Positions 53,196 through 64,000 are shown, numbered from the stretch's first letter. The stretch is DNA of 64,000 nucleotides from Phocoena phocoena (GCF_963924675.1 NC_089240.1:117185680-117249679); one strand, 5' to 3'. Program-made: numbers and translations. Notes: generated by a model not told the origin, from the sequence alone.

Positions 53196-55189
53196 AAAGA
53201 AATATTTCAAAGGCACAGCAAGTTTTTCCAGACTTTCCTTACACAACTTCAGTGGCTCCCTCACATGAGCTCACCATTCCTTGACCTGCTGCTTTCTAGG
53301 TACCATACCTGGTGGGCCAGCTCCTGCCTCAGGCCCTGGGTCTACCCTTCCAAACTGCTCTGGGGTTCATCTCTGGGCTCTCACTCCACTGTCTTCCTAA
53401 TATGGCCCTTCTTCTGTGGCCTAGAGCTCTAAATACTCATGCCCCTGTTTTCCTGCTGGAAGAAGCTCTAACAGACCCTCAGACAGGCCGGACACCAAGC
53501 TACAGTCTTATTTATTAGCACACTGCATTGCAACCCGGAAGGCAACGAGAGAGCTGCAACCTGGAAACACACAAAAAAATAACTTATTCATCTTCTGTTT
53601 AAAGCTAAATGGCCCATTTGGGTTTGAATCTATGACCTTGGCCTCATCAGTGCTGGGCTCGAGCCAACTGAGAGCTGACTGGCCCAGTGGGGGTTTGCTA
53701 CAACTAATATCCTCAAGGCACTTCTATATTAGAGATAAGACAGCCCTTTATAAAATGGATGGTGTCAAGAACTCATTGGTAGCCATGTTGTGTATAATAA
53801 ACAAGGAATATGTGCATTGGCTTCTCTCAAGCCACTTGAAATCTGCCAGAAGGAAGTATTTTAGAAACTGTTCCATAGGCACTTGTTCAAGAGCAATACG
53901 ATCAAGCTGAGTAAAGGCAATGAACGCCTCAGGGCACCAGAAGGTCTATTTCCTGCTCACTTCATCTCTGGCTGTTTAATAGAAAGAATGTCTTATAATC
54001 ATCAATGCAATGATTTGCAACTTGAAAGCATCTTACTTTTCTAATTTCGGAGAACTAAAGCTATTTCAGGAAGGAGTGATTTTTAAGTATTCCTAGACTT
54101 GAACCAACTAAAAATAACCAGTGAAAATAAACATAAAACTGAAAGTCGAAATGTGGTTTACCTTCTATTGCTACACAACTAGGACCGAAATATAGCAGCT
54201 CACCTCCCCTCTGCCTCACTGAAGTAGACATTAGTCCCTAGAAAGTTAATCAGCAAGCAAGTGACGTGGGAAATATCTGCTCGTGTGATGGGTGGAAAGC
54301 CCCGGAAGGACCCCATTTGCCCCCTGCCCCTAAGTACTCCCCAGTTACCATACCACTTCCGGTTTCTAGCTTCATCCTTTTGAGTCCCATAAAGCTTTTC
54401 AGCCTTCTAGAGCCCTCTATGAAATAAACATGAGAAACCCTGGAAGGCATCCAAGCATGAACCCTTACATTTATCATGTACCGGGGAGGGTAAATGAGGC
54501 TCACAAGAGATGTGCTGGTACAGTATTCTGGGGAGGAGCTACTGAGAAGAGAGGCGGGATACTGCCAAAGGTGTGACCATAGGGCTGGCTTGGGTGTGGC
54601 TGAGTCAGAAATAAGACTGCATAAAAGAATTCATTGGTCCTATTGGTGCTTGCTGTTTCCAGAGGGGACCCCTTTCCTTAAGCAGCCTTAGAGTCCAAAT
54701 TTGTAGGCTAGGTCATGACAACTCTAAATATTAAACTGAAAGTTTTGGCCCCATGCATGCCGACCCTGTGGGCAGCCAGGATCTGTTGGCTTTTTTCCGG
54801 TCTTCTGGGTGGTTCCTCTGTGCGACCTCAAACAGCCCCCTCTTCTGGGCTGGGTTGAAAGGTCACTATTACGAGTCCCTGTTGATTCTGCTAAATTCTG
54901 CCCAGATTCCACGAAGGAAATGCATATCCGGAAAGCACTAAAAGAGAGCAGCAAGATTTTGCTCACAAAATCAGGATCTATTTCTTCATGCTTGAAATCC
55001 CAAGCTTTTCTCTCCTTATTGGACAAAAATAGTAACTGGGTCAAATATAGAAAATTCACCACCTCTCCCTTTTATTTACTTCTCCATCTGTGCACAGGCT
55101 TCATCAATGATGACAGCGGGAACTGGCTTGGCTTTGGAGCTCTGGTTGGTTAGCTATTTGATGTGAGGAAGCAGCTGGGAGAACAGACA

Positions 55190-55191
<2 letters not shown>
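53196..55191. other. Long stretch without firm calls (2 kb)
   Basis: No exon and no confidently named repeat. 54150-54240 contains CTTCTATTGCTACACAACTA, a hint of an old repeat. Two overlapping plus-strand frames at 54753-55153 lack any coding support. Confidence 0.4.

Positions 55192-55220
<29 letters not shown>
55192..55220. repeat. (AC)n microsatellite
   Basis: About 14 AC units followed by a CG-rich stretch. Confidence 0.95.
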
Positions 55221-55222
<2 letters not shown>

Positions 55223-55299
55223 CGTTCCTGGGCCCTGCTCCGGGGGGGCCCCCATTCACCAAGCGAGAGGTTGCTCTGGGAGCTGCTTACAGGACCCTT

Positions 55300-55446
55300 A
55301 GAAGAGATGCCTTCCCTAATTTGTTTTAAAACAAAAACATACAGGAAAGGTATTTTAATAATATTTGTTGTATATTTTTCTAAATAACACAAGTAATAAA
55401 TGCACACTCTACATCACTTGGGAAACAAAATAAAAAGAAACTAAAG
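55300..55446. mobile_element. Old LINE-like repeat, left part
   Basis: TATTTTTCTAAATAACACAA GTAATAAATGCACACTCTAC resembles the motif seen at 3960-4076. It continues at 55615 after the inserted L1 (TTATTTATGTCTTTCCAGGG TTTTCTGTGCATACC). Family not assigned. Confidence 0.4.
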
Positions 55447-55599
55447 TCCACCTAGAGGGGTGGGATAGGGAGGATAGGAGGGAGACGCAAGAGGGAGGGG
55501 ATATGGGAATATATGTATATGTATAGCTGATTTCACTTTGTTATACAGCAGAAACTAACACACCATTGTAAAGCAATTATACTCCAATAAAGATGTCAA
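55447..55599 (+). mobile_element. Short young L1 insertion with perfect duplication
   Basis: The last 153 bp of the cetacean L1: AGAGGGGTGGGATAGGGAGG, GGGATATGGGAATATATGTA, CTTTGTTATACAGCAGAAAC and ATTGTAAAGCAATTATACTC CAATAAAGATGT. The 15-bp AAAAAGAAACTAAAG is perfect at 55432-55446 and 55600-55614. The terminus is the same subfamily as the 5-kb element at 22290. Confidence 0.97.
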
Positions 55600-55869
55600 A
55601 AAAAGAAACTAAAGCCATCTATTAGCCAACTATTACAAATTAACCCAAATAATTAATTTTATTTATGTCTTTCCAGGGTTTTCTGTGCATACCTATGAAA
55701 ATAAAGAAACTTACTAGTTATGTTCAATCTCCCCACCCTTTCCAGGTTTTTCTAAGCAAGGTAGATGCTGAGGAAAAGTCACTGAATCACCCCTCACATC
55801 TCCTGTACTCAGCAAAGCAAAGTTGAAGATCCAGACGTGACCTAGCTTGTTCTGCCTAAGAAGGAACTG

Positions 55870-56140
55870 GAGCTTTGCTGCCCAATATGGCCCTTGGCCA
55901 CATATGGGTAATTTAAATTCCTTTCCTCAGTTACACTAGCCATATTTCAGATGCTTAATAGCCACATGTGGTTAATTTAAATCAATTACAATTAAATAAA
56001 AATAAAAACGTATTTTCTCAGTTGCACCAGTCACACTGCAAGTGCTCGCTAGCCACGTGTGGCTAGTGACCGCCATATTGAACAGAGAAGTTTATAGAAC
56101 ATTTCAGTCATTGCAGGAAATTCTGTTGGATAATGCTTGA
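55870..56140. mobile_element. Palindromic DNA-transposon relic (MER type)
   Basis: The left half has GCTGCCCAATATGGCCCTTG GCCACATATGGG. The right half has the approximate reverse complement, TAGCCACGTGTGGCTAGTGA CCGCCATATTGAACAG, ending GAAATTCTGTTGGATAATGC T. The middle is AT-rich. The layout is that of a MITE with long imperfect inverted repeats. The family name is not certain. Confidence 0.7.
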
Positions 56141-56619
56141 CTAGGGAATCACGGAAGGCTGCATGGTGGTGGCAGTGGTCATGGCGATGGTAGAGGAGTA
56201 AGAAGAGGAGGAGATGTTGGCAACAGAAAGGGGGAGAGTCCCTGAAGGGGTCTGAGAGAAAGGGAAGGGAGGAAAGTAGCTACAGAAGGACATCAAACTT
56301 TGGCAAGAGAGAAATGTTTGAAGGGAAAGTGATTTAGAAGGTTTTGCTGTTTGATACGTGAAATAACTCTATCCCTACTCCATCTTCTCACGAAATTGTC
56401 AATAAAACTCACATCATTTGTCTATTTTTAGACTTGGATCTGTAGGTGTTTGTATTTTAATGTGTATTTTAATGTGATATATGTCACTGACCTCAAAGTA
56501 GACCCCTGGTGGAAACAAGACAGGCCTACGTTTGCGTTATGTACGATATACGTGAGTATATAAAATACACAATATGAGATTTTAAAAGAAGATATATTGC
56601 CTTGCCCCTTGACATTTTT
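56141..56619. other. No recognised feature (480 bp)
   Basis: Purine-rich at 56190-56340 (impure GGAGA and GGAAA runs), then AT-rich. No gene signal. Confidence 0.4.
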
Positions 56620-56900
56620 TCCCTTGCACTATAACAAACATTTCTTGTGTTCGTTCTTTTCACAGACCCAAAATATATATGTAATTGAATGCACACAAAC
56701 ACACATACATTCCTTCAGGCTGTATTTCTACAAGTCAAATATACTGGATTGGAAGACATGCACGCTTTTAAGGCTCCCAACACATACTGATATATTTATC
56801 ATAATTGTCAGCAGTAATGTTTGCCCATTCCCATTTCTTCACACCCTCCTCAAACCTACATATTTTTATTCTTTTTATTTTTGATGTTTTCAGAAGCAAA
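56620..56900 (-). mobile_element. Old LINE-like fragment
   Basis: GGATTGGAAGACATGCACGC TTTTAAGGCTCCCAACACAT ACTG and TGTTTGCCCATTCCCATTTC TTCACACCC match the reverse of the late ORF2 region of an old L1-type element. Diverged; subfamily unknown. Confidence 0.5.
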
Positions 56901-57329
56901 AACATAGTATTTATTTTAATTAGAAGCACTTCTGAAGTTTCTCCAAACAAGTGCAGAAAGAACAATGCCAATGCTGATCGTTTAATATAATCTTCAGCTT
57001 CTCGAAGCACAGCAGAAACCCTCTCCATGAAACTCAGAAGGGGCACCTCAAACCAATAATTCAATTTGAACAAGTCTCTTCTCTCATCTCCAATTACTTG
57101 ATGCCTTTATGAGAACACTCAGCAATCTGCTCGCACTCGACATATTTACGTACATCTCCATTGACCCTCACTGGACCCGGATAATATTTCACTTCCCTAT
57201 AAAACACCTCTGGGATTTAGCACAATGCTTCATATACAAAGACAGTGAATGATGGATATACTGAGTTGAATCAAGGAGCTTTTGCACTTCCTTGAAACCT
57301 CAAGCTCCCGGTGGGGAAACACGGTGCCA

Positions 57330-57470
57330 AGGGTATTAGAAGAACTGGCTTTGAGTCCTGGCTCTGCTCTGTACCACCTGTCTTTGAGCCTCAGCTTCCC
57401 CATTTTTATAAATTGAGGAAGTTGGCCCAGATGATATTTCTGGTCCGTTCCAGATCTAACACAATTCTGC
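57330..57470 (+). mobile_element. Core-SINE with CR1/L3-like tail
   Basis: GGCTTTGAGTCCTGGCTCTG CTCTGTACCACC, GCCTCAGCTTCCCCATTTTT ATAA, then GGCCCAGATGATATTTCTGG TCCGTTCCAGATCTAAC. It has the same hybrid architecture as 37640-37760. Confidence 0.65.
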
Positions 57471-57589
57471 TCCTGAGCGGCCCTGAGTGTTTGCGGGGAT
57501 TGGGGTGGGATGGGACGAGGGGTGTTGTGTCTTCATGTGAGCACGTGCATACGAGAGTGTGTGCAGGGGGAGGGAAGGTGTGATTAATG

Positions 57590-58335
57590 GATGCTTTCTC
57601 CTCTCTGCTGGGAGTCCTTAGAGATAAAAGGAGAAGAGGCAGCAACAGGTTTGGACACCAATTAGATAAGGCTTCAAGATACACAAGCCCATCCTAATAA
57701 ATTATTTGGGGATGCCTGCTCTGGGCCATTGGGGAAAAAGTTCCCATGATGCTTTGTAAAGCTGAAGGTCACCTTAAAGTGCCAACGTTTGTACTGTTCT
57801 TTCCCTTCTGAAGTAGCAACTGCAAAAAAGTCTGGGTAGCTTAGTTCTTGAATAAAAGCAGCAAGAGACTTTCCGACATGTGTTAGTAGTCCCCTGAGGC
57901 TGACCTTGAATGGGTCTATTATTGAGAGCTTCTATTCTAATTACCACTTCAGAAAAAGCTTTATGCCACCGACAGAATACTACACTGGTGGAATGTCTTG
58001 ATGCCATGGCCTCAAGAATAAATGACTGCCTGGCTTGTAGTTGGAGATTTTGTGTGGTAATAAGGGTTTGCAGAAGGGCATGTCTCTATCCTGATAAGGA
58101 GACAGTCATTTAATATGGTACCACAAGCATCCAACATGCCGGTCACAGAGAAGGCAGCTTTTTTAGGTGCAAACATGAAGCCAGAATCGCACTATGTTAC
58201 TGTCAGCCTGAGGGAGTCTGCTCCTCTGCCTTGTTTGTCACATTTGAGGTCATTTGAATCAGGGAGGCTTTCTGTAGATTTATTGTGAAGAATCCCAAGC
58301 TGCAGAATTTGAGAACACAAAGAACACTGGAAAGC
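57590..58335. other. Candidate conserved noncoding element
   Basis: About 750 bp free of repeats. GATA words (TTAGATAAGG at 57662, CTGATAAGGAG at 58090), CCTAATAAATTATTTGGGG at 57692 and a GATGCTTTGTAAAGCTG block lie in nonrepetitive sequence. Nothing supports a coding exon. Regulatory function is inference. Confidence 0.4.
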
Positions 58336-58339
58336 AAGT

Positions 58340-58470
58340 TCACATTCATGGGTTAACTGATGTCCCGAGAACAAAAAAGATTTTCCCAAGGTCACAGAAG
58401 TGGGAAAGTGGCAGAACCAGGATAAAAAGCCAAGTATCCTACTCTCAGTTCAGTAGTACATACTGAGCTC
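58340..58470 (-). mobile_element. MIR fragment
   Basis: AAGATTTTCCCAAGGTCACA GAAGTGGGAAAGTGGCAGAA CCAGGAT is the complement of the MIR core. Confidence 0.75.
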
Positions 58471-58474
58471 CTGT

Positions 58475-58590
58475 CTCATTCATTCAAGCAATATCGATTA
58501 TCTACTGTGTACCAGGCACAGTGCTAGATATTGGGGATACATATGTGAACAAGGCAGATCTGTCTTCCTGGAAGCTTCCTAGGATGGCTG
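58475..58590 (-). mobile_element. L2 3' end
   Basis: CATTCATTCAAGCAATATCG ATTATCTACTGTGTACCAGG CACAGTGCTAGATATTGGGG ATACA and CTGTCTTCCTGGAAGCTT are the complement of the L2 terminus. Confidence 0.88.
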
Positions 58591-59004
58591 CTTCCCGACT
58601 GACTATAAGCCACTTGCCAGAGCTCCAAACCACATCTGAGGTCCATCTGTACTAGCACCAAAAACATCAGTGCTCTCTTACTGTCAAGAGTCCAAAGGAC
58701 CTCATTTCGGTCACTGAGCGACGTCCAGATTTCCACTTATTTGTACACCATCCAATGTATAAAGGACTAGGAGCCATTGTATTCCTCTTTGCTGATAAAT
58801 TTCAAAAAAGTGCTCTCTCTTCTCTATCAGCTGTATTATGGAAACACTAAAATAGAAGTAGCATTCTGTCAAGGGCATCAGTGCCAGTCATGGATTTTAC
58901 CAAATTCACAGTGCCTTTGAGGCCACATTTTCACTAGTTTAGAAATGTTTAATATTTGTATCAGGAGGAAAAAGATAAATCAAAAACATATTCCATCAAG
59001 TCAG

Positions 59005-59070
59005 GCAGCTGTAAGTGACTGAGCCAGGACCAGGAACCCAGGCCTGTTTGACTCCACAGAGACCAGATGA
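59005..59070 (-). mobile_element. MIR fragment
   Basis: CAGCTGTAAGTGACTGAGCC AGGACCAGGAACCCAGGCCT GTTTGACTCC is the complement of the MIR 5' core (CACAGCTAGTAAGTGGCAGAGCC type). Confidence 0.65.
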
Positions 59071-59174
59071 GAAGTAATTTTCATTATTTCTGGAACTTGG
59101 GCAATGGCTGTGGGAAGAAGATGAACAGACATTTCCAAGATAGAATCATCAGGACTAATGGGTCTACATTAACT

Positions 59175-59260
59175 CAATAGTCATGCATCCCACAGATATT
59201 TATTGAGCCCTTGCTATGTGCCAAGCTTGTGCAAGGGGATGCATGTGGAATGATGCACCA
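59175..59260 (-). mobile_element. L2 3' end scrap
   Basis: CACAGATATTTATTGAGCCC TTGCTATGTGCCAAGCTTG is the complement of the L2 terminus. Confidence 0.75.
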
Positions 59261-59875
59261 GATAGACACAGTCTGGACTCTCCGATTTTAAAACCAGCAA
59301 CAGCCAAGCTTAGGAACGTGACAAGGCTAACGTTCTATACCTTCGCCTTCCTGCTTTATATCATCTAGTTCACTATTTGTCTTAAGTGTGGTGACTGCAA
59401 TTAGAGTAATCAGGGTCCAGGGGAAATAAATCACTATTTTGTTTTGTCCTCTGAGCTGATTCTGAAAGTAACCCATATGCCCTCAATTACAGATTTTTTT
59501 TATTTCTGCCTACATTACTGAATATTCTCAGAAAGCGAAGGAGAAAAGGAAGACCTCAGCTTCCTGCCACCTTGAGAGTAAACCCCTACTCTGTATATAA
59601 CCCCCCAAACGTATTCCTAGCCCCAATCATCTTCCTGACTTCTAGCTCTAAATGTCCAGTTTTCTGCTTGCCATCTTCACCTGTTTCTCATGTTGTGCTC
59701 CTTGGTTCTGTGACAAATCGCCATCCTCCCAGGCATCCAGGCCCAAAGGCTCGTCTTTGATTCCTCCGTTCTCCTTGCTCCCAACCTCTAATGAACTGTC
59801 ACGTCTTCTCTATTATGCCTTCAGAGTAGCTCTCCCATCTGTTCCCTCTTCTCCATCTCCAACATCTGAAGGGCC
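59261..59875. other. Mostly unassigned (610 bp)
   Basis: No gene. Bases 59690-59870 (GTCTTTGATTCCTCCGTTCT CCTTGCTCC, GAACTGTCACGTCTTCTC) look like part of a dispersed old repeat, cut off where the LTR at 59876 begins. Confidence 0.4.
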
Positions 59876-60304
59876 TGTGATGGCTAATTTTGTATGTCAA
59901 TTGACTGGGTTAAGGGATGCCCAGATAGCTGTTAAAACATTATTTCTGGGCATGTCTGTGTTTCTGGAAGAGATTAGCATTTTAATCAGTAGACTAAAGA
60001 AGACGGTTCTCATTAATATGGGTGGGCATCATCCAATCTGTTGAGGGCCTGAATAGAACAAAAAGGCAGAGGAAGAGGGAATATGCTCTCTCTGATCTGG
60101 GACATCTATCTTCTGCCTTTGAACATCTGCGCTCCTGATTCTCGGACCTTTGGACTTGGACTTCAACTTAAATCATCAGCTCTCCCGGTTCTCAGGCCTT
60201 CAGACCAGGGCTGAATCACACCACTGGCTTTCCTGGTTCTCCAGCTTGCAGACAGCAGTTTGTGGGACTTCTTGGCCTCTAAAGTCACATGAGCCAATTC
60301 TTAT
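59876..60304 (+). mobile_element. Solo LTR of old ERVL/MaLR type
   Basis: TGTGATGGCTAATTTTGTAT GTCAATTGACTGGG, GATGCCCAGATAGCTG, TTTCTGGAAGAGATTAGCAT, GGTGGGCATCATCCAATCTG TTGAGGGCCTGAATAGAACA AAA and CACATGAGCCAATTCTTATA ATC are landmarks of a well-known old mammalian LTR. It ends in a TATC microsatellite at its polyadenylation region. No internal region is present. Confidence 0.75.
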
Positions 60305-60355
60305 AATCTATCTATCTATCTATCTGTCATCATCTATTTATCCATCTATCTATTA
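60305..60355. repeat. (ATCT)n microsatellite, impure
   Basis: About five pure ATCT units and several interrupted ones, grown at the end of the LTR. Confidence 0.9.
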
Positions 60356-60430
60356 ATACAGGGACTGAGATTCAAGACAGGACAAGTGACCGGCCCAAGA
60401 TCACACTCTTCATGAACAGCAGAGTTGGTG

Positions 60431-60834
60431 TTATATAGAGTCCGTATATGTCTGACATCAAAGTACATATACAGGCACTATGGCAGATAAGACCTTTATT
60501 AACTCTCACGTGTCCAACTTTAATGCCTTACTGAAGTTTTTCTTCAGCCTTTAGTACAGACAGTTTTCAGGTTACTCTTGCTAAAGCACAGTTTTACTAA
60601 AAGCTTTTAAATTGCTCTCTAAACCTTACAAGTCTTTCACTGCTTGGCATATCCCAGGAATGAAAATAAATGGCTTAGCCGTAGTAAGTGCAAGCATATG
60701 TTTTCATCATCTTGGTATCTTTGTTCTTGTGCCTAGAATAGTGTTAACTCATAAAAGCCACACCTCTAATTGTACTTGTGTGCCACCCCTTAATTCATGA
60801 TTTGTCTCTAGTGACACAGATGTGCCTTATCTTC
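60431..60834. other. No recognised feature (400 bp)
   Basis: Unique-looking. The AT content is high and no frame is of interest. Confidence 0.4.
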
Positions 60835-60920
60835 TCGAGGGCATGTTAACTCTTTGAGGTCAGGTGCCGTGGTTTACATGTCTTTGTATCTACCACCCAC
60901 AGCATCTGTGGAGAAAAAGA
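60835..60920 (+). mobile_element. L2 3' end scrap
   Basis: CATGTTAACTCTTTGAGGTC AGGTGCCGTGGTTTACATGT CTTTGTATCTACCACCCACA matches the L2 terminus in forward orientation. Confidence 0.7.
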
Positions 60921-61099
60921 AATACTTAAATACTGAGGAAAGAGGGGTTAAGTAATGCACAGAAGGGCTGCTTTTTTCTTCCAGCTGTCCTGAAGACTTC
61001 TTGTATACAGAACAGACCACTGCTGCCCGAAACTTTCCAGTTGGAAAACTTGCAAGTGCTTATTTTCCCACACTCAGCATTCTGTTTGTTCCCACTTAC

Positions 61100-61290
61100 C
61101 CCCAACAGTCATCCCATCTTTACCTGTATCCACTGCCTTGTACATTAGTTATATTAAAATAAGTTCAACGTTATTTTCTTGAAGGCAAGCACTACATCGC
61201 ACTCGTCTCGGTGTTCGCTCTCCCCCACATACCCAGCGTGTTACTTTTGGCACATACTAGGTGAACGATCAATATTTTTAAAATAAAAAA
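61100..61290 (+). mobile_element. L2 3' end
   Basis: TTCTTGAAGGCAAGCACTAC ATCGCACTCG, CCCCACATACCCAGCGTGTT and TTGGCACATACTAGGTGAAC GATCAATATTT follow the L2 terminus, ending in an A-rich stretch. Confidence 0.75.
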
Positions 61291-62229
61291 TAACAACTGT
61301 GACAGGTTAATAGCAGGTACTACACCATAGGCCATGGACCTTCAGTTTGTGCTGGTTTGCCATTCTACCAAATGGATCATATCCTGAATGGAATTCTTCA
61401 TTTCCCCAAACCAGTCCCTCTACCATTCCTCATCCCTGTCTTTGGCATCAAAGAATCTTCCCGTCTCCCAGGCTGAATACTTTAGAAGTGTCTTGGATGA
61501 AAGTAAGATGTACATGGCAGTACATCAAGGCTAAACCATTCAATAGCCATTTGGAAACTAAGGCAGAGGTGGAAGGGATATTTTTAGAGAGAAGGAAGGG
61601 ACCTGCTCTTCCTTTGAGGCTGGAGAGAATAAAAAATATGTATACAGACAGCAATGAGTTGAGGTGGGGATAAGAGCACATACGAGGGACTCAGTCTTAG
61701 CCAAGTAGGAGAGGTCATTTGCTAAGGCAGTGGGTGCGTGGAGCTTGAGGAGAACAGAGGAGATCTAGAATAACTGGTGTCAGGAACTCCCTTGGGTACT
61801 GACAAGATTAAACTTCTGCATCAAGGATCCTGAATCAACATGACATCCTTAAATAAAAGTCCCATTGTTCGTAGTTTTTGAAAAATGACTGTAGAGGCTG
61901 ACTAAATTAAAAATTCATCCCGCACGATTCATGGTTGTAAGATGGATGTTCTTTGAGTAGAGTGGCCCATTTATACAGATGCCATTTATAGTACAGTTAG
62001 CACACATTTCCTCTTTAAAAAATAAAAACAGCATTCTAGATACAGTGTGAGATGATTCTCCCTTGCAGTTCTTCCCCTGCAATATCCCATAGGATGGGAC
62101 AGAGAGTCAATTTCTAATCATTAGTCTTTTTTATCATTATTATAATATTAACTTTACTTGAAGAAGTATGCCCACAACCCACATTTTTGTTCTTCTCATC
62201 TCTTTCAACCTATAGGTTTATGTAGATCA
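61291..62229. other. No recognised feature (940 bp)
   Basis: No repeat family or exon is seen. Frames on both strands at 61347-61681 overlap each other and have no support. Confidence 0.4.
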
Positions 62230-62560
62230 TTTTTTTAACCTTATTTTAAAATTAAGACATAGAAAACCACACAAAACAAATGTAGAGCTTAGAGAATTAT
62301 TATACAAATAATACCCTTGTAACCACCATCCCGGCTAAAAAACTAGCCATGCCAGAAGCTCCTCCAAATGCCCAACCCCAAATACAGGCCCCTCTCTCCC
62401 TCCAAATATAACCACTATCCTTAATTTTATAGTAATCATTTCCTTGGATTCGTATGGTTTCATTACCCAAGGGTGAACCACTAGAGAATATAGAACAGTC
62501 TTGCCCAATTTCTTAAAAACGTGATATGCCTTTTAAACCTATTTTAACCTATAGGTTTTC
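62230..62560 (-). mobile_element. Old L1M-type 3' UTR
   Basis: GAGAATTATTATACAAATAA TACCCTTGTAACCACCATCC CGGC, CAGAAGCTCCTCCAAATGCC and CCACTATCCTTAATTTTATA GTAATCATTTCCTTGG match the reverse of an old mammalian L1 3' UTR. Diverged; subfamily not assigned. Confidence 0.55.
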
Positions 62561-62804
62561 CCTCCATCCACTTCCTTTTCCTACAATTTACATGCCAAGG
62601 AACTCATGCTGTTTTACCTGCAGAGTTCCTCATAATCTGCATGGTGCTGATTACACATTCATTGTGACGGTCAACACGTTCCTCTGTATATACTGGCGGA
62701 TTCAGGCCTTGGTCAGTTTCGGGTCTTCACTATTTTGTTAGCAGCCACTGATGTTCAATTTCAAAAGGACCATGTTCTATCATTTTAAGTTATTGGCTGG
62801 AATG

Positions 62805-62890
62805 ATGTTTTCTGAGATATAATTCACATCAAAAAATCAACCATTTTAAAGTGTGCAATTCAGGGATTGTTAGTATATTCACCAAGTTTT
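62805..62890 (-). mobile_element. Old L1M 3' end
   Basis: CTGAGATATAATTCACATCA, CCATTTTAAAGTGTGCAATT CAG and TTAGTATATTCACCAAGTT are the complement of a common L1M terminus. Confidence 0.8.
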
Positions 62891-63879
62891 GCTCTTTGTT
62901 TAGTGAATTTTCTGAACTAATTCTGTAACGTCTGCATTCTTTGTTGTGTGTGGTCACTGAAGTCTTTGCTTGGCTAGCTAAGTGATCAGTTAATGAGATT
63001 TCCTTAAATGCCTGGAACCAATGAGTCTCCCAGTCTTTACCTACGGGTTCTTTGTGCGTGTCAGGGAATGTTTTCAAAACTCAGCTGGGCAGTTTCCAAC
63101 TATGCCTTAGCCTTCACGTCCTCCTTGTGCCAGTCTGCAGCAAGAGTTCAGGGAACTCTCATGTCTTTACTGAGCATGTGCACAGGCCCACAAATGAGTG
63201 TGCCCTTCTAGATTCCCAGAAATATGGTGGGGTTTTTCAAAGTCCCCAATAACATCTCATTCCCCAGATTTTCCTTTCTGGCTGCTTGATTAGCCGATTG
63301 TTGCCTCACTTGACTGTCTCAGGCAGAACAGAAATTAAATAATTGACTGCAAATATTTTCAACAAACACTCCCAGGGAAAAGGCTTTTTTGCCCTAGGGG
63401 AACGCTGCGTCAGATTTTTTTTCACTGTCCAAGAATAATTTTATGCCCTCTTGGGGGCTATATTAGCCCCAGTGAGAATACATGACAGAATATGCCACTG
63501 GCTTTTTCCATATAACATACATAGTAATATCTGCATAACAATGCTACTGCCTCCACCAATATAATTAATGAATAGTTTAAACATTTTGCATGGTCTAACC
63601 CCTTTCTTCTCCCACTTGTTTTATGGTTGTACTATATCTACAATGCTTCGTCATATAGCCACAGCTGACTCTTTCCTTTTTAACTCATTTAGACTTAATT
63701 CTAGGAGTAACTATATATTTAATGCTCACCACTAACCCTTACGTTGATATTTCCCTAGAGAGATATAGAGATCTTTCGGTTATCTAAAGTTCATTCTCTA
63801 TTACTTTCCTCAAGAAGGGCTTATATCAATATCCTTCTCCATGCTGTTAACAATTTGTCTGCTCCCTCTCTACTGGAAG
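62891..63879. other. No firm call (990 bp)
   Basis: No gene. 63600-63880 is AT-rich and could be a decayed LINE that leads into the next fragment. Confidence 0.4.
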
Positions 63880-64000
63880 GTCAGTATTCCTGGATATAAA
63901 ATTACTGGCAAATATTTTCTTTTCTTGAATATTTTAAAAATGCTATTCAATTCCCTTATAGCATAAAGCTTTATTGTTTAAAAAATCTGATAACCTGCGG
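63880..64000 (-). mobile_element. HAL1/old L1 ORF1-region fragment, cut by window end
   Basis: CCTGGATATAAAATTACTGG CAAATATTTTCTTTTCTTGA ATATTTTAAAAATGCTATTC resembles the reverse of the ORF1 region of old L1/HAL1 (GGATATAGAATTCTAGGTTG..ATGTCATTCCACTG type). It runs off the window. Confidence 0.5.

Noticed and set aside
1..64000. CRISPR arrays, operons, riboswitches, bacterial promoters or terminators
   Set aside because: The window is mammalian nuclear DNA. There are no regularly spaced identical repeats, no gene clusters and no bacterial signals.

Overview
This window is nuclear DNA of a placental mammal, almost certainly a cetacean. The evidence is two repeat families. First, several copies of the tRNA-derived SINE that opens GGCTTCCCTGGTGGCGCAGT (CHR type, whales and hippos). 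Second, an L1 lineage whose 3' end reads CATTGTAAAGCAATTATACT followed by CCAATAAAGATGT, which I associate with whales and dolphins. The assignment rests on remembered family sequences, not on a search.

I found no protein-coding gene, tRNA, rRNA or other cellular RNA gene that I can support, so the CDS list is empty on purpose. Open frames of 60-170 codons are either pieces of L1 ORF1/ORF2, readings through SINEs and simple repeats, or chance frames. One 243-bp minus-strand block (8914-9156) has splice-like borders and an open frame and is kept only as a weak candidate. The window looks like the inside of a gene desert or a very long intron.

Layout. 1-8.1 kb: MIR and old L1 fragments, one younger 5'-truncated L1 with target-site duplication (569-1454), and a stack of L1MA, SINE, MIR and SINE (6.8-8.1 kb). 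8.1-11.4 kb: mostly unique sequence with MIR/L2 relics. 11.6-15.8 kb: an old minus-strand L1 split by a plus-strand L1, which is itself split by a CHR SINE. 15.8-16.9 kb: unique. 17-22.2 kb: a very old minus-strand L1 (3' end, ORF2, ORF1/5' side) with three nested SINEs and an internal rearrangement. 22.3-27.4 kb: the largest element, a nearly full-length minus-strand cetacean L1 with ORF1 and ORF2 pseudogenes. 27.4-46 kb: L2, MIR, MaLR and unique sequence, an oversized SINE (37.1-37.6 kb), a 130-bp GA tract and a 600-bp TG-rich tract. 46.2-49.3 kb: an ancient ERVL-type provirus relic interrupted by a solo MLT1A-type LTR. 49.8-50.5 kb: two tandem SINEs, each with its own duplication. 51-64 kb: hAT MITEs, L2, MIR, old LTRs, a short young L1 and several unique stretches that look like conserved noncoding DNA.

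No coordinated gene system is present. The useful content is the layered insertion history, the rearranged or expanded repeats, and a few candidate regulatory stretches.
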